From contig NZ_FOKL01000012.1 in the NCBI RefSeq assembly GCF_900112025.1, forward strand, positions 1 through 64,000: a stretch of DNA of 64,000 nucleotides, read 5' to 3'. A program made the position numbers and the translations under genes. The DNA is from Janthinobacterium sp. 344. GTDB taxonomy: Bacteria > Pseudomonadota > Gammaproteobacteria > Burkholderiales > Burkholderiaceae_D. The notes below the pieces were generated by a model. The model was not told the DNA's origin, did no database searches, and was given only the letters and a program-made list of their open reading frames with translations. This document shows, in pieces, positions 62,015-64,000 of this stretch (positions within the stretch are counted from its first letter, which is position 1; every line of letters begins with the position of its first letter).

Positions 62015-64000
62015 TTAGCGCGGCGCCACAATATGCACGATCGCCGCGCTATGTACCACGATCTTGTCCGCATCCGCCTGCAACAGGCGAATGCGACGCT
62101 GCACCAGCGGCCAGCCTGACCAGGCCACGTCGCTGACGGGCGGCGCGGCTGGCGGGGCCAGCGGCGCGCTGATGGCGGCCTTGTTGTCGAGCTGATCCAG
62201 TGCGCGCGACAGGGTCGAACACACTTGCGTATGGCTGTGGCTGAGCAAGGCGTTGACGGGCGCGACGGGCAGCTGGCTGGCGTGGCGCCCGAGGATCGAG
62301 CGCAGCGCCGCCACGTGGGCCACCAGCAGGTAATTTTGCACGATGAACAGGTTGATGTCTTCCACGGCCCGCTGCTTGCTGGCCGGTTCGTCGAGCATGC
62401 GCACCAATGCCGAGCTGAGCGCGGCCAGGCTGTCCATCAGGCGCTTGCGCTCGATGCGGTAGGCGAAATCATCGAAGCATTTTCCCTGCAGCAGCGCGAA
62501 GCTGGCTTGCATATACGACAGATTCACGTTCAGCACCTGGCGCACCAGCCGTGGCAGGCTCTGGTATTCCCAGTTGGCCAGCACAAAGCTGAACACGGTG
62601 GCCACCGCCGCACCGATCAGGGTGTCGATCAGGCGCTCGCTGACGAGGTTCGGGTTGCTGGGCGCCACCAGGTGCATCTGCAGCAGAATCATCAGGCTGA
62701 CGGCGATGGCCGTATAGCGGTAGCGCAAATAGATGAAGGTGGGCGTGGCGACGATGGAGAGAAATAAAATCGCCATCAGCACGATATTGCTGTGCACGAA
62801 GCGGATCACGATGGCCGTGATGACGCAGCCGATGATGGTGCCGATGATGCGGTCGGCGCGGCGCTGGCGCGTCATGCTGAAGGTGGGGCGCAGGATGATG
62901 ACGATGGTGAGCACGATCCAGTAGCTGTGCGCCGCATACGGCAGCCAGTGGCCGATCAGCAGTCCCACGGAAATGGCCATCGACACGCGCAGGGCGAAGC
63001 GGAACACGGGCGACTCCAGGCGCAGATTCGACAGCAGGGTTTTCAATTCATACTTTTGCTGCGACAGGAAGGGCGCCATGTCCGCGCCGCTCCAGAATGG
63101 CACGTCGGCATAGACTTTTTGCGTCGCCAGGTGCAGTTCACCGATCATCTTCAGAATGGCGCGGATCTTGTTGCGCTGCGCGCGCAGGGTGGCCAGCGCT
63201 TCCTGCGCCTTGTCGCCTTTCGCCTGCAGGCGGGCAATTTCTCCTTCGATGTCGGCCCATTCCTTGTCATAGCTGATCTGCGCATACGAGGCGCGCTTGC
63301 GCGTGACGGCATACGCCACGGATTCGATGTCGCGCGCCGCCTTGTAGGCCAGGTCGTGCAGGGAATTGAGCACGTGGGAATCGGCCAGGTGCTGGCGCAG
63401 CAGCGCGTAATCCGTGTGCGTGGAGAGGATCAGTTCATATAAATCGAGCATGCACACGTGCACCTGCACCACGATGGCATCCTTGCTGTTCTTGTGGCTG
63501 CGCAGTATCAAATCGCGCGACGCCTGCTGGCGGTCGGCGAGGATGCTCTGATGACGCACCAGCTTGTTGAACTGCTCCGTCAGGTTAAAACGCGTGTCGT
63601 AGAAATCGGCCTTGATGTCGATGTAGGCGGCCAGTTCGAACAGGGCCTCGGCCAGCACCTGCTGCTTGATGCGGTGGCGCAAGACCCAGGCGATGGCCAT
63701 GGCGTAGGCCAGATAAATCAATCCCCCCAGCATGAACAGGCCCGCATGGTGAAACGATTGCTGCCACGTCATCTGGTGTTCCATCGACATGGTCATGATG
63801 AACAGCGCGGCCAGCTGCAAGGGCATGGATTTCTTGCCGTACACCACCATCATGCTGGCGAGAAAACTGACGAGCACGAGCACCGTCAGCAGCAGCCAGT
63901 GCACGGGGCCGCACAGGCTGATCAATAAAGTGACGGCGCTGCACAGCAGCACCGAGGCGAGCATTTCGTTGAACTTGTGGCGCAGCGGACTGGGCATGTC
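62015..64000 (-). CDS. FUSC family inner-membrane protein (YccS-like), 5' end beyond the window
   Basis: At least 661 codons are visible and the frame is still open at the right edge. The ATG at 63997 is probably internal, because YccS-type proteins carry a further ~60 residues with the first helices. Visible parts are an N-terminal helix cluster (LLTVLVLVSFLASMMVVYG...), a long cytoplasmic coiled region (about 120-330, IEGEIARLQAKGDKAQEALATLRAQR), then a second helix cluster with WIVLTIVIILRPTFSMTRQRRADRIIGTIIG, the fusaric-acid-resistance (FUSC) signature, and a helical tail. It is a presumed efflux component; the substrate is unknown. Confidence 0.85.
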   Translation of the reverse strand, partial: DMPSPLRHKFNEMLASVLLCSAVTLLISLCGPVHWLLLTVLVLVSFLASMMVVYGKKSMPLQLAALFIMTMSMEHQMTWQQSFHHAGLFMLGGLIYLAYAMAIAWVLRHRIKQQVLAEALFELAAYIDIKADFYDTRFNLTEQFNKLVRHQSILADRQQASRDLILRSHKNSKDAIVVQVHVCMLDLYELILSTHTDYALLRQHLADSHVLNSLHDLAYKAARDIESVAYAVTRKRASYAQISYDKEWADIEGEIARLQAKGDKAQEALATLRAQRNKIRAILKMIGELHLATQKVYADVPFWSGADMAPFLSQQKYELKTLLSNLRLESPVFRFALRVSMAISVGLLIGHWLPYAAHSYWIVLTIVIILRPTFSMTRQRRADRIIGTIIGCVITAIVIRFVHSNIVLMAILFLSIVATPTFIYLRYRYTAIAVSLMILLQMHLVAPSNPNLVSERLIDTLIGAAVATVFSFVLANWEYQSLPRLVRQVLNVNLSYMQASFALLQGKCFDDFAYRIERKRLMDSLAALSSALVRMLDEPASKQRAVEDINLFIVQNYLLVAHVAALRSILGRHASQLPVAPVNALLSHSHTQVCSTLSRALDQLDNKAAISAPLAPPAAPPVSDVAWSGWPLVQRRIRLLQADADKIVVHSAAIVHIVAPR

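Overview
The window looks like a stretch of core chromosome from a GC-rich betaproteobacterium. The best fit is Oxalobacteraceae, near Janthinobacterium/Duganella/Massilia. That placement is inferred from the gene complement, the 23S/5S tail and the coding style (long open antisense frames, strong GC third-position bias); it was not tested against a database. I see no insertion sequence, prophage, integrase, CRISPR array or tRNA.

Layout. 1-475: tail of an rRNA operon (23S 3' end, spacer, 5S, terminator). 0.6-6.8 kb: lipid A deacylase PagL, a 3-hydroxyisobutyrate-dehydrogenase-like enzyme, an M20 amidohydrolase, a molybdopterin oxidoreductase and a lipoprotein aminopeptidase. 7.0-10.5 kb: two tandem long-chain acyl-CoA synthetases. 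10.5-16.6 kb: a membrane acyltransferase, a membrane-bound LytTR regulator, a Tat-exported PhoD phosphatase, a YciA-type thioesterase and an Atm1-type ABC exporter. 16.8-21.6 kb: the gltIJKL glutamate/aspartate ABC importer followed closely by an exported amidohydrolase. 21.7-26.0 kb: pyrC, a DUF3025 gene, a Gfo/Idh/MocA oxidoreductase, an MFS transporter and a 41-residue membrane microprotein, all tightly packed. 26-34 kb: recG, divergent from queA-tgt-yajC-secD-secF. 34-38.3 kb: a periplasmic ClpP-fold protein overlapping a WYL regulator, a GST, an HDOD protein, and a MarR regulator coupled to an unknown 94-residue protein. 38.5-51.7 kb: a complete arginine succinyltransferase (AST/aru) locus. 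51.9-64 kb: DUF1993, a glycine-zipper protein, an Old Yellow Enzyme, an ABC-F ATPase, RidA, two APC amino-acid permeases, an S9 peptidase and a FUSC protein cut by the window edge.

How the genes work together. The central theme is amino-acid catabolism. argR-aruC-aruF-aruG-aruD-aruB-gdhB-aruE would convert arginine through N2-succinyl intermediates to glutamate and succinate. The large NAD-dependent glutamate dehydrogenase embedded in the operon would then turn glutamate into 2-oxoglutarate. A pair of half-sites matching the Pseudomonas ArgR pattern lies just upstream of the aruC -10 box. GltIJKL, the two APC permeases, RidA and the peptidases fit the same physiology.

No wholly new multi-gene system is evident. 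The least explained items are the 94-residue protein translated from TTG out of the MarR stop codon, the 41-residue microprotein overlapping the MFS stop, a possible leaderless HDOD promoter with a perfect 12-bp palindrome, two very strong hairpins between them, and a possible 3'-UTR small RNA behind the GST gene.
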